From assembly GCA_017654935.2 (NCBI GenBank), contig CM065706.1, positions 15,982,559 through 16,046,558 on the forward strand: 64,000 bases of DNA, read 5' to 3'. Origin of the DNA: Phymorhynchus buccinoides. Its lineage: Eukaryota > Mollusca > Gastropoda > Neogastropoda > Raphitomidae. The translations under genes were made by a program, and so were the position numbers. Below the pieces are notes generated by a model. That model was not told the origin of the DNA. It searched no databases and saw nothing but the letters and a program-made list of their open reading frames with translations. Each line of letters opens with the position of its first letter. Position 1 is the stretch's first letter. Positions 57,104 through 64,000 of the stretch are shown here, piece by piece.

Positions 57104-60100
57104 TTCAAACATTCATTGCCTTTGAAATCTAGGTTCTCTTGTAATACCTGCATTTTGTTGTTGTTGCTGTTGTTGCTTGCATTGTCCAATCATTGTTTGA
57201 AATTAAAATTTGTACCTCCGTTTCATGACGAAGAAAACAGTGATGATGATGATGTCGAACGTAATGACAATTATGAAGACAACAACAGGGATGTGGACAG
57301 TCACGATGATGACATTAATAATGACGATGGTGATCATTTAAATTGTGATGGTAATGAATGTCTGTGTCCCTTCTGTCAGGTGGCATGGGGATGGGAGGAG
57401 GGGCTGGAGGTCTGGCTTCGTTGATTGGTCGACCCAGCAGCGCTCAGTCGACCGTGTCCGAGCCGTAAGTGTGTCTGTCTGTGTGTCTACAGGCATGGGA
57501 ATTGTCAGTCTTTTGGCTGATTTCAGCTTTTTTGATGGTCCTCTTCAGTCTTTTTTTGCAAGTTTCAGCTTTTGTGATGGTCCAAGAGAACATTTATGAG
57601 ATAAAAAAAAAAGAAGCCCAATGAGTAAAACTTAAGTTATTGGTTATAAATGAATGCAAAATGAACTAGGCTTAGATAACAGAAGAAGCTTCATTTTCTG
57701 GGGGCTGTATCCCAACACACACGGTTTTCAGTTGTTTTTTTATTCCTTGTTCCTATGCCTGCTTCCAGACCCCAATTTTCAGTCTTTTTTGTCTTCTCTA
57801 ATTCCCATGCCTGGTCTATCTATCTGTTGTGTGTGTGTGTCTGTATGTGTGTATGTATGGCCATCTCTGCTGTTATATTGAGGGTGCTTAGGTGTGAGAC
57901 TGAGAGCACATTTTCATTTCTAGTATTTATGAGGTAGGGAGGGATAAAAGTGATATTTGATTAAAAAGAAAAAAAGCTGCAAAAGGGAGAAGAGAAAGAG
58001 GAGAGAGAGAATGACTCATGATGTTAGAGAGAATGAGAAACTAGCATTGAGTTCATATCATTGACCAAATTTACTGTGGAAATCTGGTATGTCAAAACTA
58101 TAGGGACTGAAATGTTCTTTATCACCAGCAGAGTTTACGGAGCGAAGGTGATATTGATTTTGTTTAAGTGGCTGTGTATGTGTGTGTGTGTGTTTGTTAA
58201 CAGCATATCACCATGAAGGAATAAAGATAGGAAGATGAAACTTGATGTGCATGTAGGCTAGGTACTGTAGATGTGCCTTTTGGTGTCAAGGTCAAGGTCA
58301 ACGTAATGACCTTGACGTATGACCTTGAAAACTGAAAATCTAGTTTTAGCCATATCTTACGCACCAGTCGACATAGGATGTTCAAACTTGGTATGAAGGT
58401 GGTTTGGCTTATGCTCCTTCCGAATATTGTTGACCAATCAAGGTCACGGTCAAGGTCAAGGAGATCGCTGAACCCTAAAAGTCGGGGGGTCGGAAAAATG
58501 GAGTTCCCAAGATGAAATCAGGTGGGAATGTTGCCTGGGCTCCGCGGGTGATTCTCGAATGCTACATTCGAAAACTTTTCAATCTAGTTTGAGATAAATT
58601 GAGATATTAAACAAAAAATGGTTTTGACAGAAAAAGGATTGAATTGGGACCCAAAAATTATTACGCATTATCTGACTTTTGTGTGTGTGTGTGGTGTCTG
58701 TTTTGAGTGAGTTGTTTCCACTGAAATTTACAGCTGCCGAATGGACAAATATAAACAACAAAAAGTCAAAGATGAAATGTCCCAAGTTGTTACACGTTAG
58801 GTTATGGTTTCAGGCCCCTGCGAGCCTCGTCTGCCTCAGGAAATCGTTCATCAGGGGAGACCACCCCTACCCCTCGGCCCATGACCACCGCAGGACTCAT
58901 GAATCCAGCCTCGGGGACTACTGCTGGTAATAAGATTTTATGTGTGTGTTTTTGCTCTGTGTGTGTGTGTATAACAAAAAAACCTTTTTTTAAAATTGAT
59001 TTTTGTTCTTTTTTTTTAACTTTAAAAAAATGTTTTACCATGCTGTGTTCTCACTTGGAATGATCAATGGTTGCCGCAAGGTGCTATGCATGCTTCTAAA
59101 GGACAGATTTGTTATTGAAATGTGTGCAAGTACTGGCACTTGAACACTAGAATAGGTTTTTCTGTAGCATATATAATAGCTGCCAACCATTCCGAATTTC
59201 CCGGAATTTTTCTGTTTTCCAGCCATAATTCCGCATTTGATGATAATAAAATTCCGGATTCCGAAATTGCAAGGACCACAGCAATTCCAAATGCCAATCC
59301 AACATTCATTATCCCGGAAACCATGATCTGTGTGTGACCGAGTGACGCCATAGTCCACTCGTCACTAATTATTCATAGCCCAGTTTACTAGTCACAAGAT
59401 TGTCCAAAGCAGACGGTCAGTTGCGCTATTTTTAGACATGCCTCTGTTGCCATGTCAACAGACAGCCCAATTGCAATTGACTAGTTTTGACACCCATTGT
59501 TATCGTGTCAGCAGACGACGTAATTGCGTTGTCTCCTTTTTAGTCACAGGGCTTTATTCAAATTCAAATTTGAACAGGTCACGCGCTAAGGCAGGCTTAT
59601 AATTCAAATTTGACCGCCGGCTGGTCGCGTCAGTTGACCAGAGTAGATAGGCCTACTAGCCACTCGATCTGCAGATGCGCCTGTGTGATGACCTACAGTG
59701 TTTGAGCACTGATCCCTGCTCATAACTGTAAGTAACCTATTGTTTAGTTTGTTCTACTTTACAAACTATTGTTTTACATGTTGTTTTAGCTTAATCAGTG
59801 GCCTAACTTTGTCACTGTACTTCTTTTACGGAACAGAAAGCTGTCTGCTATGCTCGTCACAGAACCAACTTGTTCGTGACGTCAGTTATTCATAAGCGTA
59901 ACAGCGCTAGGCCGAGAACATTCCAATTGTTCTGCTTCATCATCAAATCCACTTATGTGTGACGCAGATGTACTGTGTAAACAATGAAGGGGCACTTCGC
60001 CTACATTATATTGTTTAAAAGCCTAACTTGCTCATTTCCATTAATATTATTGATCTAGGCTTATACCATCTATGATGTAGGCCTACTTTACGCTAGTTTC

Positions 60101-63100
60101 ATTCATAGGCCTAGGTGTGTGTGCTAGGCCTAGTATGGTGTTGTGTTAATACTGCTACTATAGTATTGATAAGGCAGTCCCTTTTGACTGAGTTTCTTGC
60201 TACTTCAATGACAAACTCTCAAAAGGCCTACATATGTCCTTAGTCAGTTTTCTACTCGTTGCAGGATGTCTTTCTTAGTCTTATTCCTAGTAAATAAACA
60301 AAGTCAAACAACTGTCTGGTTTCCTCTATATGTTCCTGGTCTGCGTGGTGTGTGCTCATCATCACCCCCATTTCCTCATCAACTCCTCCTTACCCTTACC
60401 CTTACCCTTACCACCCCATCACATGTGCATGTGCGGTAAACTTTTTTGCTGAACAAAATGGCGTCAAACAAAACCGGGAACTTGCGTCATGTTTACCGAA
60501 GTTTGTTCCTCGGTATAGAGAACAATTTCCTATCAACTGTGTGACCCATAAAGAGGATAGTTACGCTTTTTGCGCTGTGTGCCGATGCAACTTCTAAATT
60601 TCTTATGGGAGTCTAAATTAACATCGCTGTTCACGAGAAGCTTGTACCGTGAAACTGAAAGCCGAAGTCTTCAGTCCAGTTGTGAAAATGCTCGTGATTA
60701 CGTCGTCATGATACAGTGGAACCTCCCTTATAAGACCTTCACAAATCATCCAAAATGAGGTCTTATAAGGGAGGGGTCTTATAAGGGAGGTAATTTTAGT
60801 GCTTACAAAGAAGGGCAATGTCTCAGAGAAGCAGGTCTTATGTGGGAGGGAGTCTTACAATGGGAGGTCTTATAAGGGAGGTTCCACTATATTGTGCTTT
60901 GTCGCTAAAACGGCACAATCAGTGGAGAGGTAAGCATGCCGTTTTATTCGGCTTGTGTAAGACGATGTTTTCTTCTCAGGAGATGAAGACTTTGCTTCTT
61001 TGTATATAAAAAAAATGCTTCAGCTCTATTCTGGGTTTTTTGTTCTGGAAAGTTAGCAGCTATGCATGTATGCAAATTGCAGAAGGTTGAATCAAGCATG
61101 ACCTGTGTGTTTTGCAGCCCCCACGGATGCCACCACCACGTCCACCACCAGCAGTGGGGGGGCAGCAGGGGGGAGCAGTGGTGCTAGTCGTCAGCAGCAG
61201 ATCCAGTTGAGTGACCTGCAGAACATACTGTCCTCCATGAACGGTCAGTGCTCACATAGAGAGAGAGAGAAACTGAGAGAGAGAGAGAGGGAATCAGACA
61301 GACAGAGAGGAGAGAAAGAAAGGGGGAGGGCTGGGGGAAGAGTAGAGTGCCAGCTCCAGATAAAGTTCAGTGACTTGCAAACTATTTTTTTTCGCACGAA
61401 TGATCAGTCCACACTCAGAGATAGAGAGAGAGAGTAGGAATATAAATAAGAAGGGAGAAAAAGAGAAAGAGACAGTGAGATAGAAAAACAGAGAGGAGGG
61501 AGAGAGAAAGTGGGGGGAGGAGGAGAGCGAGAGATTTTAAACTCGTCTATCCACATCCCCATTTCTTTTCTACATCTTGGCACCAAACATCATGTTCTCC
61601 ATTAATGCTCAGTTCCTGGGGGGGGGGGGGGGGGGGGAGTTCGGGTTAGAGAGAAAGGGAGGAGGGAAGAAGGGAGAGAATCTGTCTGTCTACATCCATC
61701 CCCCTTTCTACCCTCTGTCTGTCTCTGCACAACATCCTGTTCTTTATAACGGACAAGTCTCCATGGAGAGAGACTCGGAAAGAGAGTTAGAGAATAGGAA
61801 TACAGAAAGAGGGACATAGAGAAAGAAAGAGAGAGGGGGAGAGGAGAGAAAAAGAAAAATGTTCCGTGATAAACTAAAACCCCAAATGACTAGAAATTGA
61901 AGTGCTCATGCTTTGCTGTTTTGTTCCGTCTTGGCTTTTATGTTAATGTGTTTGATTGTTTATTTCAGTGCCAACCACTGAGGAACCTAAAGAGGGTGAG
62001 TTTGTGTGTGTGTGTATGTTATAGTATGCTTTTGCATTAACTGTATTGTGTGGTTGCAGCAGTTAACACTTTTTTTATAATTTGAGTCAACATTATACTT
62101 ATTACTGTCAATAATGAATATGGATACATTCGCTCAGACAGTTTCCTGTCAATTATTAGTGCAGATGTGTCATGCTGCCGTTATGCGCCTAACTAAGAAA
62201 TAGACCCAGCAAATCCGACTTCGGTTGGAGGAAATCTTTTTGAAAGTGTTTGTTGAAAAAAAAGACAAGAACGGACCGGTAAGGCAAAAAGATAGTAGAT
62301 GACAGCAAGCAAAGGGAAAAGGCAGAGTCAAAGAGAGTAACAAATTAGAGGAATTACAAGCACAGAACTTCCAGAAAGTGGGGGAACTATTTATTCAAAA
62401 TTTCCCCCGGTATCCCCACGGGGGGGGGGAATATGGATGCATGAAAGTGTTGATCTGAATATTTCATTGCATTGGATGTACATTTGTATGTTTGCTAGAC
62501 TATAACAGTATCTATCACCTGCAAGAATCCCCCCACATAGTTAGCCCAACTGGCTTGCTTTCATCATGGCTGTTCCGTTTCTGTCTTGGGCAAAGGTAAA
62601 GATGTGCCACCCCCCTGCATTTCTCGGTTAATTCTATTTTTCCGTTTTTGCCTTTCTTACCATACATAAAGCTGTATTTTTGGAACATATTCAGCTAATA
62701 ACCTTTTTGGAATACTAACCCTAACCCTAACCCTAGCCCTAAACCTAACCCTACCCCCCACTATGTACTGCAGTACACCGCGATTTGTCACAGTTGTGGT
62801 TCGTTGCGTTTTTCCGTCTTATAGAGTGGGGGGTAGGGTTAGGGTTAGGGTTAGGGTTAGAGTTAGTATTCCAAAAAGGTTATTAGCTAAAAATGTTCCT
62901 AAAATACAGCTTTATGTATGGTAAGAAAGGCAATAACGGGAAAATAGAATTCACCGAGATAGGTAGGGGGGGTGGCACATCTTGACCTTTACCTTGTCTT
63001 GGTTTGGGCTTGGGGGTATTGGATCTCAACTGCGTGCACCTTTGGTGTGGATGTATTGCGTGTCTTTTTTATACTCCCAGTTCTGTAAGAACAGGAGTAC

Positions 63101-63615
63101 ATTGGAATGGGAACGAGGCCGGTGCGTTCTCTGTCTGTGTGTGTGTGTGCAAAACGTTCCACTTCACAGTGCCTAAACCACTGAACCGGTTTAAAGAAAT
63201 TTGGTACAGTGGTTTCTTAGGCCTTGTAATTGCGGCACATGGCGTCAGATTCACAGAATATCAAGCCATATGAACGCAATCCCAGAGAAACGAATTTGAA
63301 TGTTACCAAGACAGTGATTATCTAGTTCAGTTTATATGGCTCTGCCATCTTGTTTTGTTGTTTTATTGTGTTTCGTCGTTGACCTTTCAACTGCGAACAG
63401 AGTCCGCCTTTGGTGTGTGTATTGATTGCCTCCCTGTTGATTGTTTGTTTTCAGCGGTTGACCTCTCGACGGCCCTCAGTCCGGAGGCCATGCTGCCCAT
63501 CCTGGCCAACGCCGAGGTCCAGGAACGGCTGATCCCCTACCTGCCCGAGGGGGAGTCACTGCCCAAGACCGAGGAGGAGTTACGCAACACCGTCTCCTCG
63601 CCCCAGTTCCAACAG
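38848..63615 (+). CDS. ADRM1: ADRM1/Rpn13 proteasomal ubiquitin receptor (3' end outside window)
   Basis: Nine exons (38848-39042, 43657-43773, 44505-44622, 56928-56990, 57380-57464, 58814-58926, 61118-61243, 61969-61995, 63455-63615) join in one frame to 335 aa. Residues about 15-125 form the PRU domain, with 'LVEFRAGKM', '[18 protein letters not shown]', '[17 protein letters not shown]' and 'KLFFWMQEPK'. By family knowledge this domain binds ubiquitin and docks on the proteasome subunit Rpn2. A low-complexity linker with 'LMQLFG' and Gly/Ser/Thr-rich stretches follows. Exon 9 opens the C-terminal DEUBAD domain ('[17 protein letters not shown]'), which recruits the deubiquitinase UCHL5. Human ADRM1 is 407 aa, so roughly 70-100 residues are missing beyond the window. 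Intron 1 begins with GC; the other visible introns are GT-AG. Most introns are full of transposons. Identity is secure. Confidence 0.96.
39189..39235 (+). repeat. (CA)n microsatellite in ADRM1 intron 1
   Basis: A pure CA run of about 47 bp, 150 bp after the first donor site. Confidence 0.95.
39300..41198. mobile_element. Telomere-type palindrome (type 1 relative) split by a LINE
   Basis: The outer arm 'gtcgtatgcaaaaaagtagc' (39300) is complemented at 41179-41198. A second inverted pair, 'gacaaatttcactttttcc' / 'aaaaaagtgaaatttt', lies within 39357-39470. The arms match the type 1 palindrome at 12393 ('cgcatgaaaaaaggtagc', 'gctcgctac'). A LINE occupies 39495-41145 between the inner and outer right arms. 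TTAGGG units are not visible in this copy. Confidence 0.65.
39495..41145 (-). pseudogene. CR1-like LINE in ADRM1 intron 1, antisense
   Basis: On the minus strand, 41164-40742 encodes '[20 protein letters not shown]' and '[20 protein letters not shown]'. After a frameshift near 40770, 40688-39498 encodes '[20 protein letters not shown]', '[20 protein letters not shown]', the catalytic 'FADDTK' and the C-terminal '[20 protein letters not shown]' to '[20 protein letters not shown]'. That makes nearly all of the RT and C-terminal regions with one visible frameshift. No endonuclease is seen, so it is 5'-truncated. It differs from the LINE at 8284, so two lineages are present. Confidence 0.85.
41480..43150 (-). 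mobile_element. tRNA-headed SINE copy split by a later insertion
   Basis: 41500-41762 ('gtcccgtcttctgggccgc', 'cgctcattctgagctcctaa') and 42967-43150 ('gtggagccagcgtgagtgag', 'agagcagggcatgcaagcca') match the contiguous 54744-55165 part of the inverted SINE copy. The two pieces are separated by the element at 41763-42966. The tRNA-like head is missing. Confidence 0.75.
41763..42966. mobile_element. hAT-like non-autonomous element with 8-9-bp TSD
   Basis: GTCTTAGTC stands at both edges (41754-41762 and 42967-42975), and the uninterrupted SINE at 54985-55010 shows the filled-in junction. The left end begins 'cagtggccgacgcttc'. The first and last 170 bp are made of inverted, repeated motifs ('cgacacttcatcgaatgcga' on the left; 'acgaagtgtcatgttcgac' on the right). 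An 8-9-bp duplication and a CAGTG end fit the hAT superfamily. No transposase frame is visible. CA runs lie at 41980-42025 and 42555-42600. Confidence 0.75.
43185..43505 (+). repeat. 'CAGGCCATAATGGG' interspersed repeat, full copy
   Basis: This is the best copy of the family in the window: 'cattcccaggccataatggg', 'gttttcactcgtctccccgc', 'gatttcggaggagctcaaag', 'gatagaaagcaaagggaaaa', 'aacttccagaaggtgggaga', then poly-C and 'ggtatccccatgggg'. It lies in ADRM1 intron 1, 150 bp before exon 2. Confidence 0.8.
43657..43773 (+). CDS. ADRM1: ADRM1 exon 2 (residues 66-104)
   Basis: Acceptor 'ggtttcag'; encodes '[17 protein letters not shown]' to 'KLFFWMQ'; donor 'cag|gtaagg', phase 0. This is the core of the PRU domain. 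Confidence 0.96.
44250..44345 (-). repeat. Repeat fragment shared with 21950-22060
   Basis: 'tggtccattctcctgcctt', 'gaaactctttacaaagattt' and 'agacagacatgctgggccta' occur in the same order at about 21955-22040. It lies in ADRM1 intron 2. Confidence 0.6.
44505..44622 (+). CDS. ADRM1: ADRM1 exon 3 (residues 105-144)
   Basis: Encodes '[20 protein letters not shown]' and '[11 protein letters not shown]', the end of the PRU domain and the start of the linker. The donor 'cttg|gtagga' is phase 1. Confidence 0.94.
44680..46200. other. ADRM1 intron 3, unremarkable part
   Basis: AT-rich intronic sequence. I notice short homopolymers but no exon or recognisable mobile element. Confidence 0.4.
46218..46425. 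mobile_element. 'CAGGGCTCCC' MITE copy in ADRM1 intron 3
   Basis: Begins 'cagggctcccgcgaaac' and ends 'gggggtccctgggagccctg', a clear terminal inverted repeat. The inner blocks are collinear with 26318-26530. About 208 bp. Confidence 0.8.
46560..46690 (+). repeat. Uninterrupted copy of the repeat split at 18985-19675
   Basis: 'ccactgaagattctctgccc', 'gtcactagatggcgcta' and 'agcagtgtgaagcccca' are contiguous. This gives the pre-insertion state of the locus at 19049-19607. Confidence 0.6.
46700..48280. other. ADRM1 intron 3, no recognised feature
   Basis: AT-rich sequence. A possible 6-10-nt microexon at about 47639 was considered and rejected. Confidence 0.4.
48284..48413. repeat. 30-bp perfect inverted repeat (hairpin)
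   Basis: 'gaaattgaacaaaggtggag' plus 'aactctcttt' at 48284-48313 is perfectly complementary to 48384-48413, with a 70-bp loop. It could be the ends of a small MITE or an intronic RNA hairpin. Confidence 0.8.
48600..49255. other. ADRM1 intron 3, between inverted repeat and satellite
   Basis: Contains an (AAAC)n tetranucleotide run at about 48613-48638; otherwise I see no recognisable feature. Confidence 0.4.
49277..52424 (+). repeat. 93-bp satellite array in ADRM1 intron 3
   Basis: About 34 head-to-tail units of 'tttagttgtagggtgcagtg' ... 'ctgtgctaagggtctttatg' ... 'aagtgctgatcc'. The period is 93 bp, with some 90-bp units lacking one TAT. Units vary at a few sites: 'ccgctcc', 'ctgatcc' or 'ccgatcc'; 'tgaggtt' or 'tgtgggtt'; 'tttatg' or 'tttgtg'. 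A rarer 'ccttgtagttg' form occurs at about 49288, 51051 and 51789. Each unit contains the inverted pair 'cagtgggcc' / 'ggctcactg'. Stops in 'ctgatcc' units prevent a long reading frame, so the array is not coding. Confidence 0.97.
52425..53235. other. ADRM1 intron 3 after the satellite
   Basis: T-rich sequence with no exon recognised. A poly-T/poly-G tract ('ttttttttttttttttgtgt', then G8) stands at about 53083-53112. Confidence 0.4.
53240..53560. repeat. 'CAAGGTCA' family repeat
   Basis: Shares 'gccaatctacgatcgcaaag', 'atatctcccgaaccgcttga' and 'ttcaaattttgtgtggt' with the inverted segment at 3330-3480. Non-coding. Confidence 0.6.
53620..54740. other. ADRM1 intron 3, no recognised feature
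   Basis: I see no coding sequence or family repeat that I can support in this stretch. Confidence 0.35.
54744..55561 (-). mobile_element. Long tRNA-headed SINE-like element, inverted full copy
   Basis: This is the reverse complement of 1158-1988 over its whole length. The tRNA-like head is at the right: box B as 'ggattcgaacc' at about 55496 and box A within 'taaccactacaccacagcgg' at 55537-55556. The left end 'tcttctgtcccatcttctgg' matches the tail of the first copy. It is antisense within ADRM1 intron 3. The box B here is a closer match to a tRNA consensus than in the first copy. Confidence 0.8.
55565..56920. other. ADRM1 intron 3, last part
   Basis: AT-rich intronic sequence up to exon 4. 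Part of it ('gtttcagcttcagtgggctt') resembles the 28275 and 57500 regions ('aaaagtttcagtttcaggag'), a minor repeat. Confidence 0.4.
56928..56990 (+). CDS. ADRM1: ADRM1 exon 4 (residues 144-165)
   Basis: Acceptor 'gttgccag'; 63 nt encoding '[20 protein letters not shown]' and 'FG', matching the conserved linker segment of ADRM1. Donor 'ttcg|gtatgt', phase 1. It is separated from exon 3 by 12.3 kb. Confidence 0.92.
57039..57101 (+). repeat. (CT)n microsatellite in ADRM1 intron 4
   Basis: A CT run of about 60 bp that begins 50 bp after the exon 4 donor, where it could bind pyrimidine-tract proteins. Confidence 0.95.
57380..57464 (+). CDS. ADRM1: ADRM1 exon 5 (residues 165-193)
   Basis: Acceptor 'ttctgtcag'; encodes the Gly-rich '[20 protein letters not shown]'; donor 'gagcc|gtaagt', phase 2. 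Confidence 0.88.
58197..58570 (+). repeat. 'CAAGGTCA' family repeat in ADRM1 intron 5
   Basis: Contains 'tcaaggtcaaggtcaacgta', 'tgaccttgacgtatgacctt', 'acgcaccagtcgacatagga' and 'cggtcaaggtcaaggagatc'. Related to 2793-3395. It lies 240 bp before exon 6. Confidence 0.65.
58814..58926 (+). CDS. ADRM1: ADRM1 exon 6 (residues 193-231)
   Basis: Acceptor 'ggtttcag'; encodes Ser/Thr/Pro-rich linker ('[20 protein letters not shown]'); donor 'gctg|gtaata', phase 1. The exon is supported by frame and phase continuity rather than by strong conservation. Confidence 0.8.
59000..60440. other. ADRM1 intron 6, probable relic of a hAT-type element
   Basis: No intact frame. A self-complementary 'cattccgaatttcccggaat' ... 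'attccggattccgaaattg' patch stands at 59190-59270. The stretch leads into the zinc-finger relic at 60440, so part of it may be transposon 5' sequence. Confidence 0.3.
60440..60645 (+). pseudogene. hAT-type transposase zinc-finger relic
   Basis: Translation gives '[20 protein letters not shown]' then '[10 protein letters not shown]', a stop, 'ISYGSLN', and in a shifted frame 'INIAVHEKL'. The order C-x2-C, 'ISYG' and 'HEK' is that of the BED-like zinc finger at the N-terminus of hAT-derived proteins. A nonsense codon and a frameshift make it a relic. The ATG at 60462 has an 'aaaatggcgtc' context. Low sequence length limits certainty. Confidence 0.6.
60712..60890. mobile_element. TACAGTGGAACCTCCC MITE in ADRM1 intron 6
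   Basis: 179 bp with TA ends, 'cagtggaacctcccttataa' and its complement at the right, and internal 'gtcttataagggagg' repeats. It is the cleanest copy of the family, about 230 bp before exon 7. Confidence 0.85.
61118..61243 (+). CDS. ADRM1: ADRM1 exon 7 (residues 231-273)
   Basis: Acceptor 'gttttgcag'; encodes '[13 protein letters not shown]' and then the conserved '[14 protein letters not shown]'; donor 'aacg|gtcagt', phase 1. Confidence 0.93.
61257..61860 (+). repeat. GA-rich low-complexity tract in ADRM1 intron 7
   Basis: Repeated 'gagagagagagaaactgaga' type purine runs, with a G17-19 homopolymer at about 61618-61636. The intron after exon 7 is almost wholly low-complexity. It also repeats exon-like text ('gtgccagctccagataaagt', 'agtgacttgcaaact') that mirrors 'cagatccagttgagtgacctgcagaac'. 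Confidence 0.75.
61969..61995 (+). CDS. ADRM1: ADRM1 exon 8, 27-nt microexon (residues 273-282)
   Basis: Acceptor 'gtttatttcag' and donor 'gagg|gtgagt'-like ('ggtgagt'). Encodes 'VPTTEEPKE' with phase 1 at both ends, so skipping it would keep the frame. The human protein continues after the matching 'MN' with 'VP', which supports it. Confidence 0.75.
62200..62430 (+). repeat. 'CCAGAAGGTGGGGGAACTA' repeat, right-hand part
   Basis: 'agcaagcaaagggaaaaggc', 'agagtcaaagagagtaac', 'agaacttccagaaagtgggg' and 'ggtatccccacgggg' match the right half of the 43185-43505 family. The 5' portion ('cgctcagacagtttcctgtc') also occurs at 12755-12840. Confidence 0.65.
62592..62993. mobile_element. Telomere-motif palindrome, type 2, in ADRM1 intron 8
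   Basis: Same layout and core as 17339-17747: 'caaaggtaaagatgtgcc', C-run, 'ctgcatttctcggttaatt', (CCCTAA)n, 'gtactgcagtac', (TTAGGG)n and the complementary right arm ending 'catcttgacctttacc'. It has more TTAGGG-type units than the first copy. Encodes nothing. Confidence 0.8.
63455..63615 (+). CDS. ADRM1: ADRM1 exon 9 (residues 282-335), start of DEUBAD
   Basis: Acceptor 'gttttcag'; encodes '[20 protein letters not shown]' and 'TVSSPQFQQ'; donor 'caacag|gtctgt', phase 0. At least one further exon must follow outside the window. Confidence 0.95.
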
Positions 63616-64000
63616 GTCTGTTAAACTAGCGTGTTTTGTGTGACCTCCTTTTTTGGGGTGGGGCTTGGTGTTTTTTGTTTGTTCCTGGTTTCCTTTTTTT
63701 GTTGTATGTTTTTTAACAAATTCTCAGTTTACAATATTTTCAAAGCGATGGGAAATGAAACGGATAGGTGTGCTGTGATATCATCCTGTGGGCTAAAGTT
63801 CTTCTTCTTCTTCGCTGTGCATGGCTACAGTCAACAAGAGCAGGGAAGATCTGAAGTTTTGTTACAGTATGAAATTTTTCTAATACGGCAAACTAACTTT
63901 ATAACAATCGTTTCAATTTCAACATGTTTTGCTGTAGAATTTTGTCACTTTTTGATGAAAGAAATATTAAAAAGTTATGTTTTCTGTTGATTGTTCATTA
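63616..64000 (+). other. ADRM1 intron 9 (incomplete)
   Basis: The sequence after the exon 9 donor is T-rich and shows no further exon before the window ends. Confidence 0.6.

Overview
This is eukaryotic, animal-type DNA with long introns, GT-AG splicing and dense repeats. The TTAGGG-type arrays, the many CA/CT microsatellites, the TIR elements and the 'CAAGGTCA' repeats suggest a lophotrochozoan, most likely a marine gastropod mollusc. That placement is an inference; no species can be named. No rRNA gene, functional tRNA gene, CRISPR array or bacterial operon is visible.

Three protein-coding genes can be assembled exon by exon. (1) 13172-14286 (+): a two-exon ZNF706-like small zinc-finger protein of 75 aa. 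(2) 26172-31962 (-): a complete four-exon Deltex-type E3 ubiquitin ligase of 526 aa, with an N-terminal macrodomain-like region, a C3HC4 RING and a Deltex C-terminal (DTC) domain in one chain. (3) 38848 to beyond the right edge (+): ADRM1/Rpn13, the proteasomal ubiquitin receptor. Nine exons are visible (335 aa in frame); the last part of the C-terminal deubiquitinase-adaptor domain lies outside the window. Its first intron starts with a GC donor and its eighth exon is only 27 nt. A further possible first exon (ATGGCGGC context followed by a donor) is seen at 23906.

The rest is mostly mobile DNA. 1-13 kb: LINE fragments facing both ways, a tRNA-headed SINE of about 830 bp, a foldback element with an 8-bp target duplication, TA-flanked MITEs and a telomere-motif palindrome. 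14-26 kb: repeats around the ZNF706 3' end, a second kind of telomere-motif palindrome, and several MITEs. 26-32 kb: the Deltex gene, whose 3' end is a 69-bp tandem repeat. 32-38 kb: palindromes, MITEs, LINE tails and a CT/CA/TG microsatellite cluster just upstream of ADRM1. 38-64 kb: ADRM1, whose introns hold a LINE inserted in a palindrome, a SINE split by a hAT-like MITE, a roughly 3.1-kb array of 93-bp repeats that each encode an RNA hairpin, an inverted SINE copy, a hAT-transposase relic and another telomere-motif palindrome.

Functionally, two of the three genes belong to the ubiquitin system: one probably couples ADP-ribose recognition to ubiquitin ligation, the other receives ubiquitinated substrates at the 26S proteasome. 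Nothing here shows that they are co-regulated. The clearest unusual features are the macro-RING-DTC fusion, the telomere-motif palindromes and the sense-strand hairpin array inside ADRM1 intron 3.
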